DNA of 64,000 nt, taken from contig NC_083653.1 of the NCBI RefSeq assembly GCF_963576545.1, positions 18,813,639-18,877,638 on the forward strand, read 5' to 3'. The notes below the pieces were generated by a model. It was given only the letters and a program-made list of their open reading frames with translations. It was not told the DNA's origin and did not search any database. The translations under genes and the position numbers were made by a program. Below are positions 12,901 through 25,900 of the stretch, one piece after another (positions within the stretch are counted from its first letter, which is position 1; the number at the start of each line of letters is the position of its first letter). This DNA comes from Limanda limanda. Its lineage: Eukaryota; Chordata; Actinopteri; Pleuronectiformes; Pleuronectidae.

Positions 12901-15900
12901 CAGCGGCTGGACTTCAGCGCTGTTGACATCACCAGGCTCAACCGCATGTACGACTGTGGTAAGTGTCTCTTCACTGCTGGTTCTAGTGTGTTTTAACATA
13001 TTTGCATCATTGCTTAAAAAGTCACAGGATTTTTACCCGGTGACCATGGAAACACTTTAGCTCTCTGGCTTCCTGGTTTGTATTTGTGTTGCTGGAACTA
13101 ATTTACATTTACATTCTTATTTTGCACCAATCAATATTTTTGGATTAATGATCTATGAAACGCAAAATATAAATAGGAGAATAGCACCTCTAACTCTTGT
13201 GAATGTCTGTGTCACACTGCACCACCCGCCCCCAATGACTGCTCCAGAGCACTGGTCACCTGATTAGTTGTATTTGTAATGAATGTATGATGTGTCAAAA
13301 TCACACTAATAAAAGTTAAAAAGACAATTCCAAACTATATTAACAATAGAGTGCATCTAGTAAATGTGCACTGCTGATCATTATAGCCAGTCACTCCACT
13401 TTTTTACCTTGAATAAGTTACTGGGATACTGTTGTTTTCATTTACAGCTAGATCTACATGCACAAATGTAAACAATGCTTTTACACACAGTGTGGAGGTT
13501 AATCTTAATCTGTCTTAATCACTTTACTGTCTTTGCTAAGGTACCTCCATCTTTTCATAGATGGCAGGTGCTTAACCAGCGTAGGTTGACTGTTGATAAT
13601 CTTTCTGTTGCAGCCAACACACACACCCTTCTGGACCAGTGCTCGTTTGAGCTCATCAACATCTGTGGAATGATCCAGAATGAGGACGAGAACGCAGACT
13701 GGGTGCAGACGCTGAGCAGTCCAGCCGACACCGATCACACCCTGGCAGGGCGCTGCAGAGGTGCTAAGCATATGTAATGTATCCTAAACAAAGTCAGATC
13801 AGACATGAAGCTGAATGAGCATAATGTGATGAATGAATGAATGAACTGTGACAAACTGTGCCCGAATCTGTCACATATGATTGGCAAACATACATTTTCT
13901 TATACATACAGGCGCCTATATTCTGAAAAGCCCATATGTTAAAACTGAAAACATTTAGCTGAAGTTCCCCAGTGAGCCATGCAATGTGAGTGCCCAGCAG
14001 GGGATCCCTTTCCAGATGATAGACAGACGAAAAAATGAAAAAAGGGCAAAAAGAAAACAAATATCTCCCGGTTAAAAAGCGATGTCATACACGCAGAAGA
14101 CACTGATGATGTCAAGTTAGTTTGTGGTGATAAGAGCTGAACCTGTTAAATCACGTGATCTCCACAGTGGAGGTCATACGTCACTTTCTGACTCTGTCTG
14201 CTGCACCCGGCTGCTTCACCTCTCGCCTGAATAATGCAGAGGATTTGTTGCTATAGTTAACGTCTGTGCAGAAAAACTCCCGCAGTGTTGTGCAGGTGTG
14301 AAAAGCTCTGTAGTAAAATCTCTGGCACAACTGAAGTTAAACAGATATAAAATAAAATAAAATAAATCAAACTAAACTAATTAAACTAAACAGTCATTTA
14401 TACCTGTTAAAGAAAATTCAGCCCATTTTAAATTAGTTCAGATACTATAGTCCAGACCAACTATCATTTATAAACTGTATGAATGGAAAACTAGTAAACG
14501 AAAGATGTATTATAAAAATTTAAGATATGTCTTCAAGCATTTATATGCCATTTAAGGCTCATAAACAAAACATGTACTGATAACCACTTCTTTCTTTCAG
14601 ATTCTGGCTACTTCATGAAGTTTGACACAGCTTCAGGTGTGATTGGCAACAGTGCCTTGCTCGAGTCCCGTATCCTCTACCCCAAAAGAGACGAACAGTG
14701 TCTGCAGTTCTTCTACAAGATGAGCGGACGGGCTGGGGATATACTGGTGATATGGATCAGGACTGATGATGGGACAGGGACTGTGCACAGTGTCAGGAAA
14801 ATCCACACCATCACTGGTATTTTTTCATCCATTTGCACACTTCCAAACATGTTTAAGGTTTCTTGCTTTTCTGTGTTGTGGTTGAGTTTATTGCACAGGT
14901 TTGTTTTTGTGATTTTTGTCTCTCAGGTGATGGGAGTGATGCCTGGAAAGTAGCCCATGTGACCCTCAAGGTGACAGAGAAGTTCCGTTATTTCTTCCAA
15001 GGCATCAGAGGTTCATCCGATTCATCAGGCGCCATCTTAATTGATGACATCACTCTCACAGAGACCACTTGCCCCAATGCCGTCTGGCAGATTCAGAATT
15101 TCACGGGGCTCCTCACCACCACTTCTCCTGGCAGCGTCCTCAAAAGCACTTGTTTCTACAACTCAGAGGGCTACTCATTCGGCGTCAGTGTTTATCCAAA
15201 TGGAAAAGAGCCTGCCTATCTAGACTATGTTGGCATGACCTTGCACCTCTGCAGCGGAGAAAATGATGGGGTGATGCAGTGGCCAGCGGCAAACAGGCAA
15301 GCGACCATCATTGCCATGGATCAGGATCCTGATGTCAAACTGAGGATGTCTTCAACAAGAAGCTTCACCACAGGTAGGCCGACATCACAGGCAGCTTCAT
15401 CCAAAAGCAATGGAAGCGAATGGAATTCAGTTAGTTGAGTTCATAAACAGTTGAAAATGACAACATTTATGATCAGAAACTGTCAAATGTTTTGTTGGGA
15501 CTATAGATAAGTCCCAATGACAATGAGGTCTGTGAAATGACCTGTTCGGCCCACATGTGATTTTACATAAACTAATAATAACAACACTACTAATAGTCAT
15601 AATAATAATAATTATATAATAATAATAATTATAAAAGTACTGTAGTTGTACAAGTGTGTTTAGGAAACTAGACTTGCTTGTGTTTCTTGAAGACAATTCA
15701 CCTATCATCCAAAAAGGCTGTTCAGTTCTAAGGTTTCAGAGCAAATTAAAATAAGCAGGTCGTATTATCAAGATTGTACTTGTACTTTATCACTGGTCTT
15801 CACCTGTGGACACAGACAGCAGGGAATTTCCCCTCTTAATATTTACTTCAGCTCCATCTCCATCTGTCAAATGACAAATCTTTAGTCAACCTAATGTAGA

Positions 15901-17217
15901 TGATGTAGATTCAGCTGGAGAGAAAATACAAGGGACACTGAATATCGGACTCTAAGAGACATAACTACAAATCAAAGCAAATGTTGCTTGTATGCTCAAT
16001 ATCAAACGCTTAGTAAAATATGTTTAATAAGACAACTCCAACTTGAATATGATTGCAACCAATCTTCAAGTACAGGCATTGACAAGGGACCTACATGGGT
16101 AAGGTGACTACATGTCAATGTTTATTATATTATATTATATTATATGATACCTTGCTTTACTGCTCAGAAGAGCCATCCAAATCAGTTTAAGTTACTCTAA
16201 AATGCCTCGCGAACCCTACAGTAGCTTGTGATGTGTTTTTTCATATGAAAATATAATTCCTTAATTAAAGGGACTCTTACCTTTGTTGCATTTGAGAATT
16301 ACAGCACATTCGAATCATCCCGCCTTCCTCCAATGCCCCACCCCCTCGTTCCCATCCGCGGTGTTTTTTCATTTGTTTTTCCCCCTGGGAGCGGCTGTTT
16401 CAGTACGCCGTGGACCACTTTGGTCTGCCATCGTCAGTTGCTATGGTCGATACGGTCGCTACTCGCTACTGTCTGCCGTGGAATCAAAACAAACCCTATA
16501 GTTGAGGACGCGCCTTGATGACGCGGGCCCGAATGCGCCAGAAGAAGCAGACGGGCTTCCTGTCTGTTTCCATGCAGCAAACAGACAGGTCTGTCGGCCA
16601 ATAAGGTCCTTCGGTCCGAAGAATTTTATTGGTTGAAGTTTTCACTAAATATTACGAGAGTGAAATAATTGTTTGCTTTAACTCCTGGTGGGTCTGTCTT
16701 GCATTTTAGAGTGTCATTACCTTATTAATACCAATTTAACCTTATCCACAAAAAGTGTAAAAATGCAACAAAGGTAAGAGTCCCTTTAAATAAAATTATC
16801 TATATAAAACATTTTATTGAATGAATTTGTCACTATGAATAACCGCTTTAATGTGTGAACAATTCAAGTCTTGAATTCTCGCTCAACCTCACATCTAGTT
16901 TTATCAACAAATATGTAAATTGAAAAGAAGTGCAGTTTCCTTGTGAGATCTAATATGATGTTGACGTGAACGAAGAATGATTGATGAACTTTTTTTTCTC
17001 GTCTACTTTCTTCTGAGACTCCGATGCTCGCTGGAACAAGCCAACCAATGCTTCAGGGGCCGAGTGGGATGCCAGCTGCAGGTGCTACCGCGGCCCAGAC
17101 TTTGGCTGGAGCACGTTCATGTCTCACAATCATCTGCACAGAAGGAGCTTCCTCAAGAACAATGACCTCATCATTACTGCTGATTTCAATGGTGAGCATG
17201 TCAAATATCAGCTCTTT

Positions 17218-17287
<70 letters not shown>

Positions 17288-20200
17288 TGTATGTGATACA
17301 CAGTCTGTCAAGGTAGATGGGAAATTTAATTTTTTACCACAGATTCTACTAGTAAATAATGGCACAATTCACATAACTCAGAAATCACTTTTTTAATTAC
17401 CAATTGAAATCTTGCCATACAGTTTGTATATGTTTTTTTATTATTGAGCATCATTATTAACCTGTTGTTTTGATAGATTTGACTTACCTGATCAAGTCTG
17501 AGGTGCCTGTCAAACCTGCATCACCAGCAACTGAGAATACAGATCAGAAGCCAATCGGTGACAAGGAAGTGAGGGCGCAGGCTCCAAAGCACAGAGAGGC
17601 ACGAGCAGCCAACCCCTGTCATCCCAACCCGTGCTTTAATGGAGGCGTGTGTGTGGAGAGTGAAGGAAAAGCCTCATGCAGGTGTGTGTTTCTTTGCTTC
17701 AGGGGTTGATATTTGTTAAGGTGTGACTACATTTGAGAAAAAAACATCGACAGTTGAGCTGGTCATCCCTTGCAGGTTTAAATGTACATAAATATTATAA
17801 TAATAACTAGGCCCAGACTAATGATAATCATCACTGACATCAGGCTGGTGCTCCTGTGCCCATGTTTGCGAATAAACTTATATATAAACCTGGGAATCAA
17901 TAAGCTAAGCTCACAATAAAGTGAGTGGTTGTTTGCCTCCTGACTTTCTGTGGCCAGTCCCCCTCATTAAAACTCCAGATAGTTTGGGTCTGTTGATGAC
18001 GCGTCCAGCACACAACAAAAGGAAATGTGAAAAATACAAAACAAATACAAACATCTCAGGAGTAAAAAGTTGTGCCATACACGCTGAAGACACAGACGGA
18101 GATGTCATGAGAGCTTTTGGTGAAAAGGGCTGTCGCAGGTGTCGATGAGCTGTAAAGGAAATGTTACATTGCATCCTGCCTCTGTCTGCTGTGATACCAC
18201 TCACCTGATCGCTTCGGAGATTTCTGTGTTGTTTGTCTGAGGAAACAATCTCCTGCTGTGTTGTTCCTGTGTTAGTGGAAAACTCTGGAGAAAACCCGGA
18301 TCAAATTGTGCGGACATCTTCAGGAGTTCATGTCTGAAAATGCCTCATTGTGGCCCTGCGATATGCCGGCAACCTTTCAAGGGTGTACTTTGCCTCTCAG
18401 TCAATATCAGTTCAGATAATGGATGGATGGATTGAAAGATAGTTACTCTACGAACAATTAAAAGTAGCATTTTAAGGCATTTCTCAGCCCAAGCCTGGAA
18501 ATGTTATATTCTTATGTATTCTTCATGATTATCTTTCTTGACGTTTAACAAAGAGAGAGATGCAAATGCAGAGCAGGAGCCGGGAGGTGGTTGGAGAAGA
18601 ATCTTAAAACTACGACTGGAATCAAGTGAAACAGCTTTCTATGCCAGATCAAATTCCAAGCATTCAAAACAAGCTGGTATTCCAGTTGTTTGCACTGAGG
18701 TATCAATAACCTTATCCTTTCTAGGTAGATAGTCAACCTCTTTACCACGGCACCCAAGAAAATATCTGACAGGCTGAAACTGTCCAACATCAGCGGAAGT
18801 TTCCCTCTAGGAATTTACCCTATTAGAGTTTCACTGTTACTTATTTAAGCTGATGGCCGGTGACATGCCTGGCTTCTCACTGCCTTCATCCTAACGTCTA
18901 CCCTACTTCCACTGGAATAGTATTATACTGAGAGGCCCTATGAGTAAAATATTTCCAGCCACGCCCGTTCACGGCAGCTCTCCTCTCATGATCAGTGCAC
19001 TTGGAAGGTGCTTGGAAAGTAATTAGTGGCTTTGTAAGCCCTAATAATCTGATGTAATATTTGACTAGAGTAACATTTAAGAATCAGTAAGTTGTTCTAA
19101 AACATACAACATCCCAATTTACTGTCACACTGAAAGCATAAATCAAATGTCCACAACTTCTTAATTAAATCTTAATTTCTTATTTATTACATGCAATCAG
19201 CAACATTACATTTTTAATAAAAAAAGAGTAATAGGTCAAAATAATAAAAGAAGTAAAAGACTAAATGTATTAAAATGAGAAAAAAAAAGTGTAATAAGAG
19301 AGCAAAAAGTAAAGATTCATACAAGAAAAACATACAAATGAATAAAAAGAGTGAATTTGATTATATATTTATATACTGCCGCTTTCAGAGAACTAATATT
19401 AATTTAGTGAGAAGGAATGAATGCCAGCACCGCTTTATCCGAAACTTGTTTCCTACCAGAAACTTGAATTCTAAACTCATTACAAAGTCTAAAAATCTTC
19501 TTTAAAAGTCAAAGTCTTTTTATGGCAGATTGGTCGCAGTGTCTCTTCAGAATCCAATTGCAATCTTCAGCTGGTTGGCTATTTCTCTATTTTAAAAGTT
19601 TTTCTCCGGAGTGCATATTTTCCAATTTGAATATTTCTTCTGTGGAAACTTTCTCTAAGTTGAGAAGTGTCTGTTTTTCCCATTCTCTTGATTCTAGGCT
19701 GAGGAGGGGGTCTTTGTCTCGTTGTGTGTAAAGGAGCCGTAGAAGAACCGACCAACACCCTTCTCACGTCTTTTTATATTCTCTTGAACTATAAAGCTTA
19801 CAAATTCATCATTACACAATGACACACTACCAATAGAAATGGCCAGTCTTGGGCCATGAACTTATATGGTATAATCTAGCAACTTCTAGCATTTTCTATC
19901 ATATATATTAAGTGTCGTGTCACGTTGCAAACATCGTGTCACATTTCTGTGTAGCTGCACCAGCTTCGCACAGCATGTAATCTTCCATCGAGCTTCTCAT
20001 CCTGCACTTCATGGTTGAACACAACCAATTACTTCTTCAACATGCATAATGCTTTCAAGACAGTCGAAGAATGTTCAACTTAAAACCTTTATTCTTAAGA
20101 AAAGAAACACATATGAAAAGGAAAAAAAGTAATTTAAACGTTATTGAAAAAAATCCAACATCAACCCAAAAACCATAAAAGATTCTGATTACATTTCCAA

Positions 20201-20698
20201 CTTTTTCATCTCTAACATGATACGTTACTGTGTTAAACGCATGTAACTTTAAACATTATAGAGGTAATATAAGCAAACCAGAGAAGTAATTCTACATGTT
20301 ACTTAATGCTCTTAGCTCATATTTCATCGGTGAGATCTCGATTATTCTTGACATGATCTAACCTTTAAAATAAATCAAGCGAGCAAGTTTTAAATTGTCA
20401 AACTGTCCCATAAAACTCAATAATAAAAATCAATCAACCTACTCTTGCTAGCCTGGTGACACAGCATAGTGCATCAGGACTATAGCAAATACAAGCTTGG
20501 GTTTAAATGATTTTAACTGATGTGTGTGACTGACTGCTGCTTTTCAGGTGTGCCACAACTCAGGCCACCTACAACACTGGAAAAAGATGTGAGGAAGTGA
20601 ACACACACAGCGGCATTCTGGGAGCTCTGATTGGTGGTGCAGCCGGGACAGTAGTTCTGACAATAGCCATTGTCACCGTCATCAGGAGAGTTCAGTGA
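9996..20698 (+). CDS. mep1a: Meprin A subunit alpha, full-length, with EGF domain and membrane anchor
   Basis: Fourteen exons: 9996-10058, 10157-10181, 10271-10324, 10426-10463, 10546-10621, 10709-10826, 10995-11170, 12737-12958, 13614-13760, 14601-14816, 14927-15373, 17018-17191, 17477-17681, 20548-20698; 703 codons plus TGA. Order: signal peptide (1-21), propeptide with LFEGDI, astacin domain with [12 protein letters not shown] (153-164) and Met-turn SIMHY, MAM (about 267-426), MATH (427-585), a charged linker (586-632), one EGF-like module with six cysteines (633, 638, 644, 653, 655, 668), a transmembrane helix (about 676-699) and a four-residue tail RRVQ. Human meprin alpha is about 746 residues. 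Meprin alpha normally forms disulfide-linked oligomers and is released by furin cutting in the linker, but no RX(K/R)R site is visible here (nearest basic stretch KHREAR). Seven exon lengths are identical to the upstream tandem copy. Introns carry a TTAA-flanked element and microsatellites. Confidence 0.94.
13795..14330. repeat. Dispersed repeat in intron 9 of the full-length meprin gene
   Basis: The part around 14079-14330 resembles 17985-18300 in intron 13, and the reverse complement of about 33420-33660. Shared blocks include GTCATACACGC-GAAGACAC and the CTCTGTCTGCTG stretch. The class is unknown and no open frame is convincing. Confidence 0.35.
16269..16785. mobile_element. TTAA-flanked inverted-repeat element (piggyBac-like MITE)
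   Basis: The ends are perfect inverted repeats, starting AGGGACTCTTACCTTTGTTG, and TTAA lies at both flanks (16265-16268 and 16786-16789). The right duplication copy has the empty site (CCTTAATTAAATAAAATTG near 56030), so this copy inserted after the duplication or was removed exactly from the other copy. It has no transposase. A second, shorter copy in the opposite orientation lies at 48200-48573. Confidence 0.8.
17218..17286. repeat. (TA)n(GA)n microsatellite in intron 12 of the full-length meprin gene
   Basis: A run of TA dinucleotides passes into about 23 AG units, starting within 30 bases of the exon 12 donor. The homologous site in the right copy (about 56498-56568) is shorter and interrupted. 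Confidence 0.9.
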
Positions 20699-20818
20699 AA
20701 CACTCTGTGGAGGACGAACTCGTCCACTGCATCATTCAGCAGTGAAATCACATTAACTGTAAACTCAATATTGGGGATATTTATCTTGGGCCTTTCTTTA
20801 ATACGTCCCCATATTTTA

Positions 20819-20824
20819 AATAAA
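20819..20824 (+). terminator. Polyadenylation signal AATAAA of the full-length meprin gene
   Basis: AATAAA lies about 120 bases after the stop codon. It is preserved in the right copy at 59353-59358. Confidence 0.6.
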
Positions 20825-22974
20825 ACTGTTTATTGAGACAGATCTAAAAGCTTTCCAAATGTAGAAACCGGAATCAGCACTTCTATGTCCTGAGTGTGGT
20901 TTATTTGTATGATAAAAGTAATCAAGTGTTTTCTGCTACATTATTTCTGTTGTGAATAACGCAAGACTGGAAATAACTATTTAAATCGCACCTAGTGTAA
21001 CCAAAACCCTTTCTTTTTCTTGTCTTTATTCCTATGTCTTACTTGAGATACATATAGTGGGTATGCAAACATAGCATACAGGCTATGTTATTCATGTCAC
21101 ATAATTTCCATCAACAGACTTTCCTTTTGAATCAAATTGTCTATGTGTATACAACATTTAAAAACACCAGATTATATCATACACCTTACTTAATAATTAA
21201 ACCTGTTTATAGGGGAAACACCTTTATACGTGTCTAGGAACTATAATATACCACAAATTAAACTCTAGGTAATTTTCTCTTCATGTACTGTACATGTGAG
21301 TTGCTGTTTCTCTCGGCACCACCTGAAACACAGAAATTACATTTATTCTCAAATGATGTACTGAATATTTTTTGCTGAAAAGTGGCACAAAACTGATTTA
21401 TTGCTATTTACACTGACAGACTCAGTTCACGTAACTTAGCAAAGCCTGATGGGCGGATTGGTTCCTATGGTCATTAGAGCACCATTTGTCTCCCGCATTT
21501 TGTGGCTAACATCACAACATTCTCATCACAACAGCATAAAACAGAAGCCAGATGGAATACACAAAACTGCTGGAAAAATAGCTGAGGAGTTGACGGGGTT
21601 GGGAGAGCACTTTCCCCTACCACAGTGGCGCCCAGCATGAGGCTCCACGCAGCAAGAGACGCAGACCTGCAGTCGGAGACTTAGCTAAATCGGATGGCGG
21701 TGGAATTTGTGGCATCTTAAGTTGAGTTTGGTAAGGTTATATTTGCACTGTGTTCCTGTTAATGAAGATGCTGAATAGGAGAGCCCCATGGCATGCTCAA
21801 CTCCCACACTAGCATTGTCACTTTCCTTGTCTAAGTTGCGTTAGATTCACCACAAAGCCAAGAGTGTAAGTTCTGACTTCATTAGAGTTTCTGCCACAAC
21901 TAGAAAGACAATATTTGCATCAGCAATGACACACAAAGTTGAAATAATTAAAACTGATGGCAATAACAACCCTTGAGGATAGACATATTTGGAGTCCCAT
22001 ATGTTTATATATAAAGTAGGGCTGGGCAAGTGAACTCGTTTTAATCGAGTTAACTCAAGTGATGAGTTAACTCGATTGTTTATCCGCCAATTATTTTCTT
22101 TTTTCCTGTTCTGCAGCAGTCAGCAACAGACTTTCACAATAAAACAATAAATAATCAAACCTGAGTTAATGCGAGATAAAATAATTAATCGAGTTGACTC
22201 ATCACTTGAGTTAACTCGATTAAACGAGTTAACTTGCCCAGCCCTTATATAAAGTAACATTGAAGATATTAAAAGAAGATTTGGAAGTTGGAATACTGTA
22301 GGGCTCCATCCCAAGTTCCACCTTGATTGTATGGATTACAATCAAATTTGGTACAGACTTATAACCTAATGATTATAACCAAAAACAAATATCAATATGA
22401 AATCACTATAAAATATATATCTGGATATGTAGGCTTAAAACCCGGCGTAAATTACCTTGATTCGGGTCAAATATAAATGTAGTGATTTCTGATCATTAAG
22501 CAGCTGTGGAAAATAGATTAAACTGTGTTTTCACTGTTTGTTTCAACTGTTCTTCAACAAAGTCACTGACTGGCTGCTTCCCGTGAACACACCTTGCATT
22601 CGATATATGAATATATATCGCCCTCACCTAATTTGAATGCTTTTGTGATTACTTAAACTTTCAATCTGATGGCATTATCAGGTCAGAATTCCAACTGTCC
22701 AGTGCTTCATGATCAAATACCTAGAAACTACAGACATAAACAATTTTGCAACTCAATGCTAACACTATAAACTTAGATTGTAAACATTGTAAAAAATTAT
22801 ACCCACGGACCAGCATAGTCATTGCATTAGCATATCAACATGCTGACAGCAATCCGCTCTACAGCCTAAGTGGATCTATATGCCTGAAATTTTAAGTTTG
22901 CATCTCTAAAGATGGAGCGAATGCATCAACACATAAGGAGACAATTAATGACAACATAAGACTGACCTTTGCCT
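20825..22974. other. Convergent intergenic DNA between meprin and receptor genes
   Basis: Apart from the palindromic MITE at 22017-22246 no gene or RNA is seen. About 490 bases (21417-21905) are absent from the right duplication copy and show no clear element ends. Confidence 0.5.
22017..22246. mobile_element. Palindromic hAT-like MITE
   Basis: Starts TAGGGCTGGGCAAGT and ends ACTTGCCCAGCCCTT, with long inverted arms built from AACTCGATTAA-like units. The flanks repeat ATATAAAG on both sides, an 8-base duplication as made by hAT transposases. The right duplication copy (60050-60075) has a single uninterrupted TATATAAAGTAACATTG. Confidence 0.75.
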
Positions 22975-25900
22975 TTATCTTTCTTTTGTGTTTGAGGCTG
23001 AGGTTAAATTCTTCATGGTGTCATATTTTCCTTTATCCTGAAAGTAGAAGCAAACAGAGAAATGATGCACATGTCTGTCATGTTGTGGTGTAATTATGAA
23101 AAGACGTCTTGACAAACTTACCATTCGCTTTAACAGTTCTTGACGCACCTGTTAATAATAAAAAATATAACAAATCATTTTAATGATGGGTCGGTCCCAC
23201 AGGCAGTGTTGTAGTTTTTGCATATTATAATAACACAATGAACATATTGAAACAGATGGAGCATGAACAGCAAAACTTAAACTGACAAAAATACCTTAGG
23301 CTCTGCAAAAACCCCTGTTAACATCACGAAAAAGCCCTGTAGGAGAAAAAATATATCAAAGTTACCGCACTTTTCACATTTCATACTTAGTAATGCATTT
23401 CTTCTCAAAGGGCAATACAAATTACAGCAGGAGGTTGTTTGATGTTTGTAAATGTGCCTTATGCAATGGTGGAACAAATAAAAAAACTACCTCTAAACAT
23501 TTGAAAATGGCATTTGAAAATCATAACAATCTCTTTTAAGTTTATTCCACACTCACATTGCCATACACATGAACTGTGCACTGGTCTAAACAGGAAGTAG
23601 ATTACCCTGTAGCTGTCAGTTTTAGAAAATACTAAGAACAAGGAGCAGCAATCGTAAAAAGTAGCAGCAGTGATTTCTTGGCTTGGACCTTCAACAAGGC
23701 GACACTGTTTCTGACACTATAGGTTAGCAATGTTTGTAATTCGTCATCCACGTTGTATTCACCACTCGAGGTCAAAGCTTATTGTTTTATTTTGGGAGAC
23801 CGACGTTTTCCAAAGTTACTTTTTTTCTAGGCTCAAAAACTCTGGTGTAGTGTGGACATCAGGTTGTAAAACTAAAACACATTAGTGTGAATTTAGCCTC
23901 AGCATACCTCTCCGTTATATATGTATGTTAAATAAACAGCACCTTCATACAGTCTTTATGTTAACAGTAAGCTATTCAAACTTTGAGCAGTCAGCTTTTA
24001 TGTGCGTTTGCAGAGAGGTACAATCCCAACCAAGGATGCAGTGATCAAATATGTCCTGTCTTTTCTTACCTGCATTGTAACCGCAGTGCATCTCAAACTG
24101 TTGTGTTATGTTTTATATTAAGTCTTAAACCTTAAATTGCCTTGAGCTGAAATTAGGGGCAGTTTACAGGCATCTGGAATCTTCACTTCTTTCTAATGCT
24201 ACAACTCTAACTCTATTTTCTGACCCAACTGACTCAAATTAGACAATTAGACTTGACACAACTCCATCTGGAGCCACAAAAGTAAATCCCTGGTTACTTT
24301 TCATAAAAATGGTCCAATCTGTTCCATGGTCTGGAATACATACCGGTAAAATTTTGGGAAAAGAGAGCCCTGATGCCAGATTGAGCATCGGATACAATAC
24401 TCTGAGTTGTAGAACAGGCATTAAGTAAGAAAAGGATGATCAAAGCACAGCTAATATCAACATTATGTTTGGTGTGTATGCTCTGTTCAAATTACCTGGA
24501 AGGAATTGAGGATGTTGAAACTGTATTCAAGAAAAAGGTATGCCTCGTCGTCCTTATCGAACATTTGCAGAAAGAAGCCAATACCCCATGTTACTCCGAA
24601 AACTGGTGTTAGAAAGACCACCACTTTTATGATGCTCTTAAACGTCTCCTTCTCATCCAACTTGTTGCCATCAGGGGCGGAGGACTTCAACAGAGTAAAA
24701 ATGACAACCGCCATGGAAAAAAGATTTGTAAAAATAACAGTTCCCACAGGGAGAAGGAAAGCAAACAATGAGCCCTCCAAGGGTCCATCAAAAATTAGCC
24801 AGCATGTGTCCTTGTTATAGTAGTCCTTCTCGTTGTATTTGCAATACACATAGCTAAATCCCACAATGAGAACTGGGCAACCGTAGCCTACGATACTGGA
24901 TAGGAACATGAAGACTTGTTTCCTTAGCGGGCTGAAGACAAAGATGAGCCGGTGGATGAGCATGACGCTCATGCACAGCATCCAGCTGAACATGGCCAAA
25001 TAAAATAGGTGTTTGCATATGGTCAAAATTAAGCACCAGTCAGCACTGAGATTCTCAGGTGACATAGATGCCAAAAAACTGCAGTCAGCGAGCAAGAGGA
25101 ACACGGCGATGTTCACCAGTGCTGTGTGACGGAAATATGAGAGATCAGTCTTGACTACAACAGACCACACGAGAGCCTCAATGATGAGAAGGATCACCAG
25201 AGAGCAGATGGACACTGCCAGGCCAACATAGGTAATGGTATCTAGGATGCTGTAAGATTTATCTTTGACCTTAGTTGTATCGTACTTGGACACGAGGACA
25301 GAGAATGGAGTCAAGTGGTTGCACTTGCAGAGTGTGTGATTACTATCACTGTGATTTTTATCAAGTCTGCAACCTGTGTCTGACCAGCTCCCATTAATGG
25401 TGTCCCAGAAGACACAGTATAGTTCAGTGTCGTTCTGCTGCTTGATGGGGAAGTCCATTGTAATCTCGGTAGACGAACTGCCGTTCTTTGTGACTATTAG
25501 TATAAAATCAGGCTGAGAAGTTGATTTTGGTTTAAAACTGTTATCTAATTTATCCATCAGATTTCTCACACCAACAGTTTTGAACTGTCCGCCAGTCTCG
25601 TTGAGTTTAACAGTGACATTAAACACAGAGATATTACAGTCCCCTTTTGAGACTTTGAAGTCCAAGTTTGGATTGGAGATATTCAAAGTGTTGTTCACTT
25701 GGATGTTCTTCACCAGACTCTCCACACCGATAATGTATTGTGATGACATGTCATTTGTTACAGATTTGTTGACTCCTGTCCAGTCGTTGGCCAATAAATT
25801 GCTCGCTGCTTTAAGAAAATCCTGAAAAAGAAACATTAAAGAAAATCAGTGAACAGGCACGTTTCAAACAGACGATGAATACATACACATTATGTACAGT

